Assembly (NCBI GenBank): GCA_963975935.1
Contig: CAXBIQ010000002.1
Location: 1 to 64,000, forward strand
DNA length: 64,000 bases
Direction: 5' to 3'
DNA from: Planktosalinus sp963975935
GTDB lineage: Bacteria; Bacteroidota; Bacteroidia; Flavobacteriales; Flavobacteriaceae
Shown one piece after another: positions 25,666 through 34,736 of this stretch. The notes beneath the pieces were generated by a model. The model searched no databases, had not been told where the DNA came from, and worked only from the letters and a program-made list of their open reading frames with translations. Position 1 is the first letter of the stretch. Every line of letters starts with the position of its first letter. The position numbers were made by a program, and so were the translations under genes.

Positions 25666-26232
25666 TTACTGAATTTCCAACTCAAAAGTTGTTGAAATAT
25701 CTGTTTCACCACCTGCATTGGCAATGTTTCCATCACTCACACCGGCAGCTTCTTTATTGGGCTCGTGTCTTAATATAATGGTAAAGTTACCTTCACTTGC
25801 ATCACCAGTTTCAAAACTGAAGTTCAATCCCAAAGGATTAGCATTTCCGTCAAAATCAAGATAGGTTAGGTTTGAAATGTTTAAACCTGTTCCAACCTGA
25901 TAAAAGAACTGGTGCTCATCATCTTCTTCCATGATTTCTTCAGTGATATTATCAACCGGATTTTCCAATTCATTGAGTAGCGTGATTGACCCGGTGTAAA
26001 GTGTGTTGGCTTCCAAAGCACCACTCACTGTTATTGTTGGAGCTGTTGAGCCATCAGGATCCAAATCCCTGTAATTCAAGGTAACTGGTGTGCTGCCACC
26101 AGTTAAAGTAACATTTAATGTTGTAATCACCTCCTCTTCAAGGATGGGTTCAGAGTTGTCGTCATCACTTGAACAGGAAGATAAAATCAATGTACTGATA
26201 AATAAGAATGATAAAATTTTTAACGTTTTCAT
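25666..26232 (-). CDS. Lipoprotein beside TonB receptor ('type 1 periplasmic binding fold'-annotated family)
   Basis: This 188-residue lipoprotein has a signal peptide with lipobox LILSSC and an acidic SSDDDNSEP stretch, typical of surface-exposed Bacteroidetes lipoproteins. The rest is beta-rich with no catalytic motif. It lies 21 bp behind the TonB receptor gene, so the two probably act together, the lipoprotein perhaps capping or feeding the receptor. I recall this family next to TonB receptors of likely metal-uptake function; this is not proven. Confidence 0.75.
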   Translation of the reverse strand: MKTLKILSFLFISTLILSSCSSDDDNSEPILEEEVITTLNVTLTGGSTPVTLNYRDLDPDGSTAPTITVSGALEANTLYTGSITLLNELENPVDNITEEIMEEDDEHQFFYQVGTGLNISNLTYLDFDGNANPLGLNFSFETGDASEGNFTIILRHEPNKEAAGVSDGNIANAGGETDISTTFELEIQ

Positions 26233-26253
26233 TTGTTTCTATTTTTAAATGGT

Positions 26254-28659
26254 TTAATAATTAATTTTTAATCGTAAAACTATATTTCTTCCCAAGTCGT
26301 CTGCATAATAGCGCAAACGGTTGAGGTAATCCCTGTAACTGGTGTTGAATAAATTTGTAACAGTCAATCCCACAGACAAAACAGATTTACTAAATACATT
26401 AAAATCTGCATCTGCATTAAAATGCATTAGGTGATAGGCATCCGGTGGCGTGCTTAAATCAATAACTTCAGTGGTTTCTGAAATGGGTAAAAAGATTTCA
26501 GTGTTAGTATCAGGGAATTCATTTTGTCTAAATACATAATTACTTTCCAGACCTAGTTTTAAATTGTTTAAGCTTTGATTTTTATACTGAAGGATGGAAC
26601 TTAAATTTGCCGGAGGCATCAAAATAAGCGGATTTTCATTCTCACGTTCATATCCTTTCACAAAAGAAAATTTTGTGATATAATCAAATTGATCTGTGAG
26701 TTTGACTTTGGCATCCAGGTCAAAACCTAAAAGCAACGCATCAGTTTGTTTAAAATCCCAGACCTGAAAACTTCCTCTTATGGTTTGTTCAACACCACTG
26801 GGCTCAATCAGTATAAAATCATCGATACTGTTTAAAAAAGGGTTTACCGTAAACTGAAATTTCTCTGAAGTTTTGCTTAAAGCAAGTGAAACCTTATGGG
26901 CGACTTCTTGAGTAAACCTGAGGTCGCCAATTTCAATGCGGGCAGCAGAATGGTGCAACCCTTCACTAAACAACTCAGACGGGTTGGGCCCTCTTGTAGC
27001 TAATGAATAATTGGCCATTAATTCATAATCCTGGGAAAATGAATAAGAAAAGCCCAATGTTCCTGATACATTGTGGTAATTAAAAACCGGATTGGTTAAC
27101 AATTGCGTTCCAAATTCCTCTACAACAATATCAGAAAAATCCACATCATACCCTCTGCTTTCCCATAAGGATTTTCGGTAAAACTTATCAGCATCCAGAT
27201 GGTTGTAATCATAGCGCAAACCGCCTTCAACAATCCAGGAGTCATTGAGGAAGTATTTCCCCAATGCATACACACCCACATCATATTTATCATAATCAGG
27301 AATGAGCCTTCTAACACCGGTTTCAGGATTAGCAAAATTGTTTTGATATCTAAACATCAATCCGCCGTTTGCTTTAAAGTTTATATTGGCATCATAACTC
27401 AAATCAGCGGATAGGGTATGAGTGGTCAATTCAAGATCTACAGAGGGCCTGTCTCCACGACCTCCCCTTCGCACATCAAATTCCAGGCGATTGTTAAACT
27501 GAAAATCATATTGTGCTTCCAGTTTGCCAAAATTACTGATTCGCTTGAAAACCTTGGCTTTTGCAAGGTGATGAGAAACATCTTGCTTTGGGTTTTCTAT
27601 AGCATAAGAAAAATCGTCTATCACCAGTGGTCTGGGTCTGTTAATCGCCAGAAACTGATCTTCTGCGTTGCCTAAATGTGATGCTTGCAAAATACCTGTT
27701 TCTGAATTAAAATAGGAGTAATAGGCTTCAAACCCATGTGTGAACTTGTTTAAACCCACTCTGAAGGAGCCTGCTTTTTCAGACATTCCGGTATTGTTCA
27801 GTACATAATCAGGTGTTTCAAAATCACCAAAGCGCTTGAAAGTACCTTGTGCGGTTCCATACCAACCTGATTCTTTGGTTTTTGTAAGGGAAGAGGTTAC
27901 AGTACCGCCTCTTCCGTTAGTCGAACCTGTGATCACTGTATTTCCGAAAAGGGAATCTTTTCTTATGATACGGGCGGGCTCAACCATAACAATACCTGCT
28001 ACAGCATCACCACCATATTGCAGTGCTGACGCCCCTTTAATGACTGAAATGCTTCCCGCAGTGTTTAAATCAACATTGGGAGCGTGTTCTACACCCCATT
28101 CCTGATCCTGCATACGCACGCCATTGTTCATAATCAATATGCGACTGCTGTGCAATCCCTGAATGACGGGCTTTACAACTGAACTTCCTGTATTTAAAGA
28201 AGATACCCCTGAAAGTGTTTTCAGGGCATCTCCCAGTGAACCATAACTTAAATTTTCAATCTCTTCTTTTTCAATCCTGTTTTCCAGCTGCGTTGAAACA
28301 TAATCAATACCGGCACTTCCTTTAACGGTTACCTGATCGAGTTCTTCAAGATGGTGCTCCATCCTGACTGTTAATGTACCTTGATAAGGAATTGTGATAT
28401 TGACCACTCTGGTTTCACATTCAGGATGTGATAACTGAAGGTTGTAATTTCCTTCACACAAACCTTCCAGTGAAAAATTTCCGTCAAGATCTGTAAGGGC
28501 ATATTTTTCAGGTCCGGCTACAACAATTGTTGCCCCGGCTAACGGTTTTCCATCGTGGAAATCGATAACCTGACCGGTAACGTTTTCTTCACAGTTTTGT
28601 GAAAAAGCAATAAACCCTGTCAACAGGAATATAAATGATAAACGCATAGCGTGTTTCAA
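26254..28659 (-). CDS. TonB-dependent receptor, probable metal uptake
   Basis: This 801-residue outer-membrane receptor has a signal peptide (LSFIFLLTGFIAFSQ) and a CarboxypepD_reg-like domain with paired cysteines (residues about 22-110: NCEENVTGQVIDF ... CEGNYNLQLSHPECETRV). The plug has YGSLGDALKTLSGVSSLNTGSSVVKPVIQG-type segments and MQDQEWGVEHAPNVDL, and the barrel ends in LGRNIVLRLKINY. It lies between a His/Cys-rich small exported protein and a lipoprotein. This context and the EHAP motif resemble ZnuD-like zinc/copper receptors, but substrate is inferred only. Confidence 0.88.
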   Translation of the reverse strand: MKHAMRLSFIFLLTGFIAFSQNCEENVTGQVIDFHDGKPLAGATIVVAGPEKYALTDLDGNFSLEGLCEGNYNLQLSHPECETRVVNITIPYQGTLTVRMEHHLEELDQVTVKGSAGIDYVSTQLENRIEKEEIENLSYGSLGDALKTLSGVSSLNTGSSVVKPVIQGLHSSRILIMNNGVRMQDQEWGVEHAPNVDLNTAGSISVIKGASALQYGGDAVAGIVMVEPARIIRKDSLFGNTVITGSTNGRGGTVTSSLTKTKESGWYGTAQGTFKRFGDFETPDYVLNNTGMSEKAGSFRVGLNKFTHGFEAYYSYFNSETGILQASHLGNAEDQFLAINRPRPLVIDDFSYAIENPKQDVSHHLAKAKVFKRISNFGKLEAQYDFQFNNRLEFDVRRGGRGDRPSVDLELTTHTLSADLSYDANINFKANGGLMFRYQNNFANPETGVRRLIPDYDKYDVGVYALGKYFLNDSWIVEGGLRYDYNHLDADKFYRKSLWESRGYDVDFSDIVVEEFGTQLLTNPVFNYHNVSGTLGFSYSFSQDYELMANYSLATRGPNPSELFSEGLHHSAARIEIGDLRFTQEVAHKVSLALSKTSEKFQFTVNPFLNSIDDFILIEPSGVEQTIRGSFQVWDFKQTDALLLGFDLDAKVKLTDQFDYITKFSFVKGYERENENPLILMPPANLSSILQYKNQSLNNLKLGLESNYVFRQNEFPDTNTEIFLPISETTEVIDLSTPPDAYHLMHFNADADFNVFSKSVLSVGLTVTNLFNTSYRDYLNRLRYYADDLGRNIVLRLKINY

Positions 28660-28699
28660 AAGGTTGAGTAAACTAAATTAAAAATATAAAAGCTTGAGA

Positions 28700-29032
28700 C
28701 TATGCGTTTACAGGCGGACCTCTTAAATTGAAGTAAAGTGTGGTTGCTTTTAAAAAGGGTTCCTCAAGTGGAGGAAATATAGTTTTATAATTTGGAGGAT
28801 AAAAGTTTGTTTCATTGCTCTTTGAAAAGTGGAGAATAGTAGTGAGATGGAAATCGCAAAGTTCACAGTCTATTTCTTTTTCGTGAAAATGTACAGTTCC
28901 TGTCTCTGTACAATGATTGTGGTCATCGTGACTGAAAATATGGATTGCATTGACTGAAAATGGAAATAACAAGGCAAGGGCCATAGTAATTGACCAAATC
29001 CTTATGCCGTTATTTTTTAGTGTATTATCCAA
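28700..29032 (-). CDS. His/Cys-rich small exported protein
   Basis: This 110-residue protein has one N-terminal hydrophobic helix (about 12-29) and then a metal-ligand rich stretch, HIFSHDDHNHCTETGTVHFH followed by CELCDFH. It ends in a LRGPPVNA tail, which I recall as recurrent in small Bacteroidetes proteins next to TonB receptors. It is probably periplasmic and may sense or bind zinc or copper. It lies 40 bp upstream of the TonB receptor gene on the same strand and overlaps the DUF6787-like gene by 8 bp. Confidence 0.75.
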   Translation of the reverse strand: MDNTLKNNGIRIWSITMALALLFPFSVNAIHIFSHDDHNHCTETGTVHFHEKEIDCELCDFHLTTILHFSKSNETNFYPPNYKTIFPPLEEPFLKATTLYFNLRGPPVNA

Positions 29033-29324
29033 GTTTCAAGACATTTTTTAATCCCATATTTTTCAGCATTTTCTTTTCAAAATTCCAAAAGAAAGGCAGC
29101 TCACCGTATATCCACCCCACAATTAAAAGTATAAACTGATATATGGGTAATATGATTAAAATTCTAACAGGCCAAAATAACCAAAAGTCTTTTGAAATTC
29201 CTAAAAGTAATGTTAAAGGTTCACCAAACTTGGCGGCAGTTGAGCCGGTGATGCCAAAAGCTATGAAGATTGTAATGAGTTGCCAGTTGGAAGAAATACC
29301 CCAACGTGCTTTTAATTTATTCAT
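29025..29324 (-). CDS. DUF6787-like small membrane protein
   Basis: This 99-residue protein has two membrane helices (about 16-34 and 46-72) and a Lys-rich C-terminus (KKMLKNMGLKNVLK). Family DUF6787 is recalled from gene neighbourhood and the motifs WQLITIFIAFGITGS and GELPFFWNFEKKML. It starts within the last codons of the DUF6146-like gene and overlaps the His/Cys-rich gene, so translational coupling is likely. Function unknown. Confidence 0.7.
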   Translation of the reverse strand: MNKLKARWGISSNWQLITIFIAFGITGSTAAKFGEPLTLLLGISKDFWLFWPVRILIILPIYQFILLIVGWIYGELPFFWNFEKKMLKNMGLKNVLKLG

Positions 29325-29722
29325 CTAAGTTTTTGATTGTAGGTTTCTTCAAAATATTTGAAGTAGTTGAATAACAAATAGTTTACTTCCAGTCCGTAGA
29401 AAATAGTATGATCATAGTTGATCTCCTGAACATACAATTTGTTACTGTATGCGGGGTCATATACCCGGCGGTTGTATTCTGAAACATACACCCTGTTTCT
29501 GGTTTCCAGATAATTTAAACCGTAATACCCCTTTGGCGGTTGTGTTACCAACCAGGCATTAAAGCCCGGCTCAATAATGATGATTTCATATTCAATACTA
29601 TCATTGGCAATGCGCACAGTATCAGAATACGTAGTGTCATCTTCTGTTGAGACCGTTTTTTTAGCACTGTCACAACTGAAAATGAAAAGTGAAAATAACA
29701 CTATGGAAATAATATATTTCAT
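29321..29722 (-). CDS. DUF6146-like lipoprotein
   Basis: From ATG 29722 it encodes 133 residues with a lipoprotein signal (MKYIISIVLFSLFIFSC). The mature domain has EPGFNAWLVTQPPKGYYGLNYLETRN and YEINYDHTIFYGLEVNYLL-like blocks, matching my recollection of DUF6146. No activity is known. An upstream ATG (29740) lies over a -7 box and is rejected. It heads the short overlapping series of genes leading to the TonB receptor. Confidence 0.72.
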   Translation of the reverse strand: MKYIISIVLFSLFIFSCDSAKKTVSTEDDTTYSDTVRIANDSIEYEIIIIEPGFNAWLVTQPPKGYYGLNYLETRNRVYVSEYNRRVYDPAYSNKLYVQEINYDHTIFYGLEVNYLLFNYFKYFEETYNQKLR

Positions 29723-29729
29723 ATTATTA

Positions 29730-29737
29730 CAAAGATA
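29730..29737 (-). promoter_or_regulatory. -7 box of the DUF6146 gene
   Basis: TATCTTTG on the minus strand, 7 bp before ATG 29722, a perfect TAnnTTTG. The leader would be only a few nucleotides. Confidence 0.6.
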
Positions 29738-29800
29738 CAAAAATTAAGCATAGCTGTAATGTTTCAAGTTGTTCAAGTATTTTGAATGCTTACTTTATAA

Positions 29801-30757
29801 CTACTTCAGGATTTCAATAATTTGATTTGCGAGCTCAGTGCCTATTCTGTTCTGGGCTTCCAAGGTAGCGGCACCAATATGTGGCGTCAGCGATATTTTG
29901 GGGTGCATTAAAACTTTGATTGCAGGGGTGGGTTCTTCTTCAAAAGTATCCAGTCCTGCAAAAGAGAGTTTGCCTTTGTCGAGTGCTTCTACCAATGCGA
30001 CTTCGTTAATTACACCTCCCCGGGCTGCATTGATTATTCCCGCACCGTCTTTCATCATAGCAATTTCATCTTCCCCAATCAGGTATTCATCCTGTGCCGG
30101 AACGTGAAGTGATATAAAATCACTTTGTTTAAGGACTTCTTCAAGAGGTATTGATTTTATAGTTACATCTATACTTTGCCCGTCAAACAAAGTTACATCA
30201 ATGGTTGCCTCATCAATAAATTTATCAAAAATCACGACCCGCATCCCGCATCCCAAGGCGATTCTGGCAACTTCGCTGCCAATGCGACCCATTCCGATAA
30301 TACCAAGGGTTTTTCCTCTTAGTTCCACGCCTTTTGCATAGGACTTTTTCAATACATTGAAATTGCTGTCACCTTCAAGCGGCATGTTGCGGTTTGAATC
30401 GTATAAAAAACGCACACCGTTAAACAAATGGGCAAAAACAAGTTCGGCTACAGAAGCTGAAGAAGCTGCAGGGGTATTAATGACCTTTATCCCTTTTTCA
30501 CGTGCATAGGCCACATCTATATTGTCCATACCCACACCACCGCGGCCTATGATCTTTAATTCCGGGCAGGCATCGATTACTTCTTTTCTAACTGTGGTGG
30601 CACTGCGGACAAGTACCACGTCAATATTTTTTTTATTAATATAGCCGGCGAGTTGCTCTTGGGCGACTTTGGTGGTTATGACCTCAAAGCCTGCTTTTTC
30701 AAGTGTGTCAATTCCGCTTTGAGAGATTCCGTCATTTGCTAGTACTTTCATATTCAT
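29801..30757 (-). CDS. serA: D-3-phosphoglycerate dehydrogenase (short form)
   Basis: This 318-residue NAD-dependent D-2-hydroxyacid dehydrogenase has the cofactor motif GKTLGIIGMGRIGSEVARIA (GxGxxG) and the catalytic triad R (AARGGVINE), E (DTFEEEP) and H (LTPHIGAATLEA). No C-terminal ACT domain is present, so serine feedback control of the E. coli type is not expected. Context with serC makes 3-phosphoglycerate oxidation in serine synthesis the best assignment. Two ATGs 6 bp apart could start it. It follows serC by 20 bp. Confidence 0.9.
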   Translation of the reverse strand: MNMKVLANDGISQSGIDTLEKAGFEVITTKVAQEQLAGYINKKNIDVVLVRSATTVRKEVIDACPELKIIGRGGVGMDNIDVAYAREKGIKVINTPAASSASVAELVFAHLFNGVRFLYDSNRNMPLEGDSNFNVLKKSYAKGVELRGKTLGIIGMGRIGSEVARIALGCGMRVVIFDKFIDEATIDVTLFDGQSIDVTIKSIPLEEVLKQSDFISLHVPAQDEYLIGEDEIAMMKDGAGIINAARGGVINEVALVEALDKGKLSFAGLDTFEEEPTPAIKVLMHPKISLTPHIGAATLEAQNRIGTELANQIIEILK

Positions 30758-30777
30758 TTTATAATTTTACTTTCTTA

Positions 30778-31845
30778 TTAGCTTTTCTTTTCCAGCTCCT
30801 GCATTACTTCCACCAACGTTTGTACGCTTTCAAACGGAAGGGCATTGTACATAGAGGCACGGTATCCGCCTACGGATCGGTGGCCGTTCAGACCACTTAT
30901 TCCTGCATTTTTCAATAAGGAATCAAATGTTTCCTTGTGGCTTTCATCTGACACATTAAACGTAGGATTCATAAAAGACCTGTCTTCTACATTTTCAACA
31001 TAGGCTTTGAATAGTGGATTTCTGTCTATTTCGCTGTAAAGCAGGTTTGCTTTTTTATTGTTTTCTTTTTCAATGACACTTACTCCCCCCATTTCCTTAA
31101 GCCACTCCAGCGTAAGCATGGAAACATATACAGCATAAACAGATGGTGTGTTGTACATGCTTTCTTTGTCAATATGCGATTGATAGTTTAAAATATTGGG
31201 AATTTGACGAGTCACCTTTCCTAAAAGGGATTCTTTGATGATCACCAGTGTTGTTCCTGCCGGCCCAAGGTTTTTTTGAGCGCCGGCATAAATCAGGTCA
31301 AATTTTGAATGGTCAATTGCCCGTGAAAAAATATCACTGCTCATATCACAAACTATCGGGATGTTTGTTTGCGGGAAGTGTTTTATCTGGGTTCCAAAAA
31401 TAGTATTGTTGCTTGTGCAGTGAAAATAATCAGCATCGTCTGGAATATTGTAGTCCTTTGGAATATAATTGTAGTTTTTGTCTTTGGATGATGCCACTTC
31501 AATCACTTCGCCAAAGACTTTTGCTTCCTTAATAGCGTTGTTTGACCAGGTACCGGTGTTGAGATAGGCGCCTTTTTTCTCCAACAGGTTGCTTGCCACC
31601 ATCACAAACTGCATGCTAGCGCCTCCGTGTAAAAATAGTGCCTGATATCCCTGATCTTTGAGGCCTAACAATTCCAGAGAAAGCTCACGTGCCCTTTCCA
31701 TCACCGCAACAAAATCCTTACTTCTGTGTGATATCTCCAATAAGGATAAGCCGGAGTTGTTAAAATTTACAATTGCTTCTGAGGCTTTTTGGATTACCGA
31801 AGGTTTTAAAATACTGGGGCCGGCACTAAAGTTGTGTATTTTCAT
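30778..31845 (-). CDS. serC: Phosphoserine aminotransferase
   Basis: This 355-residue fold-type I aminotransferase converts 3-phosphohydroxypyruvate to phosphoserine. It has HNFSAGPSILKPSVI at the N-terminus, LFLHGGASMQF, CDMSSDIFSR and the PLP lysine in YAGAQKNLGPAGTTLVII. The C-terminus has GLNGHRSVGGYRASMYNALP, the substrate-binding RxxGG loop. It lies directly upstream of serA; phosphoserine phosphatase is not in the window. Confidence 0.95.
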   Translation of the reverse strand: MKIHNFSAGPSILKPSVIQKASEAIVNFNNSGLSLLEISHRSKDFVAVMERARELSLELLGLKDQGYQALFLHGGASMQFVMVASNLLEKKGAYLNTGTWSNNAIKEAKVFGEVIEVASSKDKNYNYIPKDYNIPDDADYFHCTSNNTIFGTQIKHFPQTNIPIVCDMSSDIFSRAIDHSKFDLIYAGAQKNLGPAGTTLVIIKESLLGKVTRQIPNILNYQSHIDKESMYNTPSVYAVYVSMLTLEWLKEMGGVSVIEKENNKKANLLYSEIDRNPLFKAYVENVEDRSFMNPTFNVSDESHKETFDSLLKNAGISGLNGHRSVGGYRASMYNALPFESVQTLVEVMQELEKKS

Positions 31846-31927
31846 GAATGGAAAAGGGTTTACTATTCAAAGGATTAATGAGTTCACTAAATTACTGACT
31901 ATTAGGTAAACTATACTTATTATGAAA

Positions 31928-32986
31928 TTATATTTTCAACAAGAAGCTAACAACATCAACATTGTCTGCATAATCCCATAACTGTGGGTTTTGGCTTTCG
32001 CCGAAAGGAATTTCGTTTTCCGTAAAGCCAGACGAGACAACACATTGAATTCTTGAAGCGTCATTTTTCAGTTTTGTTTTTAAAGCCCCTGCATCCTTGT
32101 AAACCTCATAAAAAGCAGTCGCGATAGGCGAGGAATAAGAGGCATCTTCCTTGAGCATAAAAAAACCGTTGTCCAGGATGTTGAATTCACTCATCAGGTA
32201 AACCGCTTTGTTATAATCATAATTATTGGCATATTTTTGTTTGTCAACAAGGCTGTGCCAAGAGTATATCGCATTAAAAAAAGCATCAAAGTCATATCCT
32301 TCAGGGACAAAAAGCTTTGATACATTGCGGCAACCGAGCCCATAATACCTGAAAATATCATGGAACAATGCCTCGAGCTGTTCTCGGGTTTCATCACCTG
32401 TCAGGACAGCAACAGAATTTCGGTTGTGCCTGATGATGTGGGGTTTGTTTTTAAAATAATATTCAAAATAACGGGCCGTATTATCGCTTCCTGTGGCGAT
32501 GATGGCGTCAAAACCTTCGAGTTTTTCTTCGGTAAAGGTGATTTTTCCTTTCAAGCGGGGCTCTGTATATTCAAGATATTTTGCCAGATAGGGAAGGAGT
32601 TGTTTATCTTTTGAAGATTGCTTAACAAGCACTTCGTGTCCTGATATTAAAACCGAAAGAAAATCGTGAAAGCCCACCAGGGGAATGTTTCCGGCCATGA
32701 TTACAGCCACTTTTTTGGGTTCTCTTTCGGGGATGTCATAGCGGCTTAACCAGGCGTTCAGGTTTTCTTCCGTTAAGGCTGTTGACCAGCTATTTAGGGC
32801 AAACCGAATGTTGTCACGCGTAAACCAGGCATTGTGTTCTTCACTTAATTTGAGCTGATGCAGCATCCCGTCGTAAAATAAATCGTTTAAAGGAATGTCA
32901 TCTGATTTTACGGGTTGTTCTTCAACAAATTGCTCAAGAAATTTTCCTAATGAAACAAAGGCATCTTTACGTTCTGTTAATGTCAT
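31928..32986 (-). CDS. LuxC-like acyl-CoA reductase
   Basis: This 352-residue aldehyde-dehydrogenase-fold protein has VAVIMAGNIPLVGFHDFLSVLISGHEV and a catalytic Cys in RYYGLGCRNVSKLF, with IIRHNRNSVAVL before it. This is the LuxC family, which reduces acyl-CoA or acyl-AMP/protein to aldehyde. No luxD or luxE genes are nearby. It lies 82 bp upstream of serC and divergent from a two-cluster ferredoxin gene, an arrangement I recall as conserved in Bacteroidetes, where its real substrate is unknown. Confidence 0.85.
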   Translation of the reverse strand: MTLTERKDAFVSLGKFLEQFVEEQPVKSDDIPLNDLFYDGMLHQLKLSEEHNAWFTRDNIRFALNSWSTALTEENLNAWLSRYDIPEREPKKVAVIMAGNIPLVGFHDFLSVLISGHEVLVKQSSKDKQLLPYLAKYLEYTEPRLKGKITFTEEKLEGFDAIIATGSDNTARYFEYYFKNKPHIIRHNRNSVAVLTGDETREQLEALFHDIFRYYGLGCRNVSKLFVPEGYDFDAFFNAIYSWHSLVDKQKYANNYDYNKAVYLMSEFNILDNGFFMLKEDASYSSPIATAFYEVYKDAGALKTKLKNDASRIQCVVSSGFTENEIPFGESQNPQLWDYADNVDVVSFLLKI

Positions 32987-33055
32987 AAAGCAATTTGGTT
33001 ATGAATTGTTTTGGCGTTATTTTTGTGCAAATTTACAAAAGAAAAAGAACTTGCT

Positions 33056-33406
33056 ATGGCTATAATTATAACAGATGAGTGTATTAATTGCGGAGCCTGT
33101 GAACCGGAATGTCCCAATACCGCAATTTATGAAGGTGCTGATGAATGGCGGTATGCAGACGGTACTGATCTTGAAGGCAATCTAGTATTGCCTGACGGAA
33201 AAGAAGTAGACGCAAACGCTGTGCAAACGCCTGTAAGTGATGAAATTTATTATATCGTTCCTGATAAATGTACAGAATGCAAAGGTTTTCACGATGAACC
33301 CCAATGTGCGGCTGTATGTCCTGTAGATTGCTGTGTTCCCGATGATGACCACGTAGAAAGCGATGAGGAATTGCTGGCAAAACAAGCCTTTATGCACCAT
33401 AAATAG
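33056..33406 (+). CDS. 4Fe-4S dicluster ferredoxin
   Basis: From ATG 33056 it encodes 116 residues. The first cluster motif is C-x2-C-x2-C-x3-CP (CINCGACEPECPNTAIYEG, residues 9-20). The second is CTECKGFHDEPQCAAVCPVDCC, with the spaced ligands typical of YfhL/Fdx-type small ferredoxins. The 45-bp longer frame from 33011 is not needed. It acts as an electron carrier; its partner could be the divergently transcribed acyl-CoA reductase, by neighbourhood only. Confidence 0.93.
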   Translation: MAIIITDECINCGACEPECPNTAIYEGADEWRYADGTDLEGNLVLPDGKEVDANAVQTPVSDEIYYIVPDKCTECKGFHDEPQCAAVCPVDCCVPDDDHVESDEELLAKQAFMHHK

Positions 33407-33428
33407 TAAAACACCTTTTTATTAAATA

Positions 33429-33462
33429 GAACCGGGTCACTTTATAAGTTCCCGGTTTTTTT
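33429..33462 (+). terminator. Ferredoxin gene terminator
   Basis: The stem AACCGGG / CCCGGTT with a 14-base loop is followed by T7, 23 bp after the stop. Confidence 0.8.
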
Positions 33463-33529
33463 ATTTTACACTGTAACATGATTTAATTAAATTCGTCTTT
33501 GGAAAAAACTTAAAACAAAATTTAATAAG

Positions 33530-34588
33530 ATGAAAAAATTACTACTTTTTTTTGTTTTCCTATTATATGCGGGAAACACCCTTTCTTCACAATGCAGTTA
33601 CGACAGTACAATTACCTCAGATCCTGATTTGAGTGGTGGTAGCGAAGTACAGTGTGCAAATCAAAACATTGTCTTTACTGCCCCCGCAGGTTATGACAGT
33701 TACCAATGGAAATACAAATTTTCTGCAACAGGTACCCCCAATGATTTTGCAGGTGAAACCCAAAATACTTTAAGTATTGTTGCCGGAGACTTGGGTTTTG
33801 CATATGTTTTTGTGACTATCACAGATGACGGATGTACAGAAGATTCAAACGATATTATGTTTGATACCTGGGTGTTTCAGTCCCCCGCTATTGAACACAG
33901 TGCTGATACAGTGCTTTGTTATGGTGAAACTTCTATTATCTCTAATGCTTTTAACGGGCCGGTACTTTTCAGGTGGTATCATGATGGGGTGCTTGTTTTG
34001 GAAGGTCCCCAGGATTTTTATGAGGTTTCTGAAGCCGGAGAGTATCTTCTCTCAGTTGCATATGGTCCTTGTCCCGATATTTGGTATTCCAGTGGGGTTC
34101 CTGTAACATTTGATGTGGTGGGGGAAGAAGTGCTTATTGAAGAAACTGCAGGCACTTTATTTACCACTGAAAACGGAGTTGCTTATCAATGGTTTCTTGA
34201 CGGAACTGAAATAACCGGAGCAGATTCTTTTTCGCATACCCCTGAGGAAACAGGCATGTACTCGGTTGATGTTACATTTCAGGGAGCTGAAACCTGTGTT
34301 ATAAGTTCTGATGAATATTTCTTTGAATTTTTGTCAAATCCTGAGAACAATATTTTTGCTGATGTTTATTTTATGAACACAGTTTCTGTAAATAATGAGT
34401 TTGTCTTAAGAAATGTAAATAGCAAGAATTTACAAGTTTCATTGTTTGATGCTACCGGCAAATTGGTACATACAGTAAATTCAAAGGAACAAAATATTGT
34501 TTTTAATGTAGCTTCCTGGAAAAATGGCATTTATTTTTGCCACATTGAAACTGAAGGTAAAAGAAAAACCCTTTCTGTTATAAGATAA
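33530..34588 (+). CDS. Secreted Ig-like protein with T9SS type A tail
   Basis: This 352-residue protein has a signal peptide (LLLFFVFLLYAGNTLSSQ) and three or so Ig/PKD-like modules with the pattern C..A..GYDSYQWKYK, VLFRWYHDGV and AYQWFLDGTEITGA. The final about 75 residues are a Por secretion tail (LQVSLFDATGKLVHTV ... WKNGIYFCHIETEGKRKTLSVIR). The W-centred repeats resemble those of Bacteroidetes adhesion proteins. It stands alone, with a terminator behind it. Confidence 0.88.
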   Translation: MKKLLLFFVFLLYAGNTLSSQCSYDSTITSDPDLSGGSEVQCANQNIVFTAPAGYDSYQWKYKFSATGTPNDFAGETQNTLSIVAGDLGFAYVFVTITDDGCTEDSNDIMFDTWVFQSPAIEHSADTVLCYGETSIISNAFNGPVLFRWYHDGVLVLEGPQDFYEVSEAGEYLLSVAYGPCPDIWYSSGVPVTFDVVGEEVLIEETAGTLFTTENGVAYQWFLDGTEITGADSFSHTPEETGMYSVDVTFQGAETCVISSDEYFFEFLSNPENNIFADVYFMNTVSVNNEFVLRNVNSKNLQVSLFDATGKLVHTVNSKEQNIVFNVASWKNGIYFCHIETEGKRKTLSVIR

Positions 34589-34605
34589 ATGTTTGTTATT
34601 TAAAA

Positions 34606-34643
34606 ATAAAGCCTGTCTTATATTGATTGAGACAGGCTTTTTA
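34606..34643 (+). terminator. Terminator of the T9SS Ig-like gene
   Basis: The stem GCCTGTCT / AGACAGGC (34611-34618 with 34630-34637) is flanked by A and T runs, about 20 bp after the stop. Confidence 0.85.
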
Positions 34644-34736
34644 CTTTTAGTGTAGTAACTTTTTGCAGCGTTCTGGAATAAAAACAGTTTATCTGCTCAC
34701 TTTTTTATAAATTAGTAAGCTGTCTTTTACATATTT

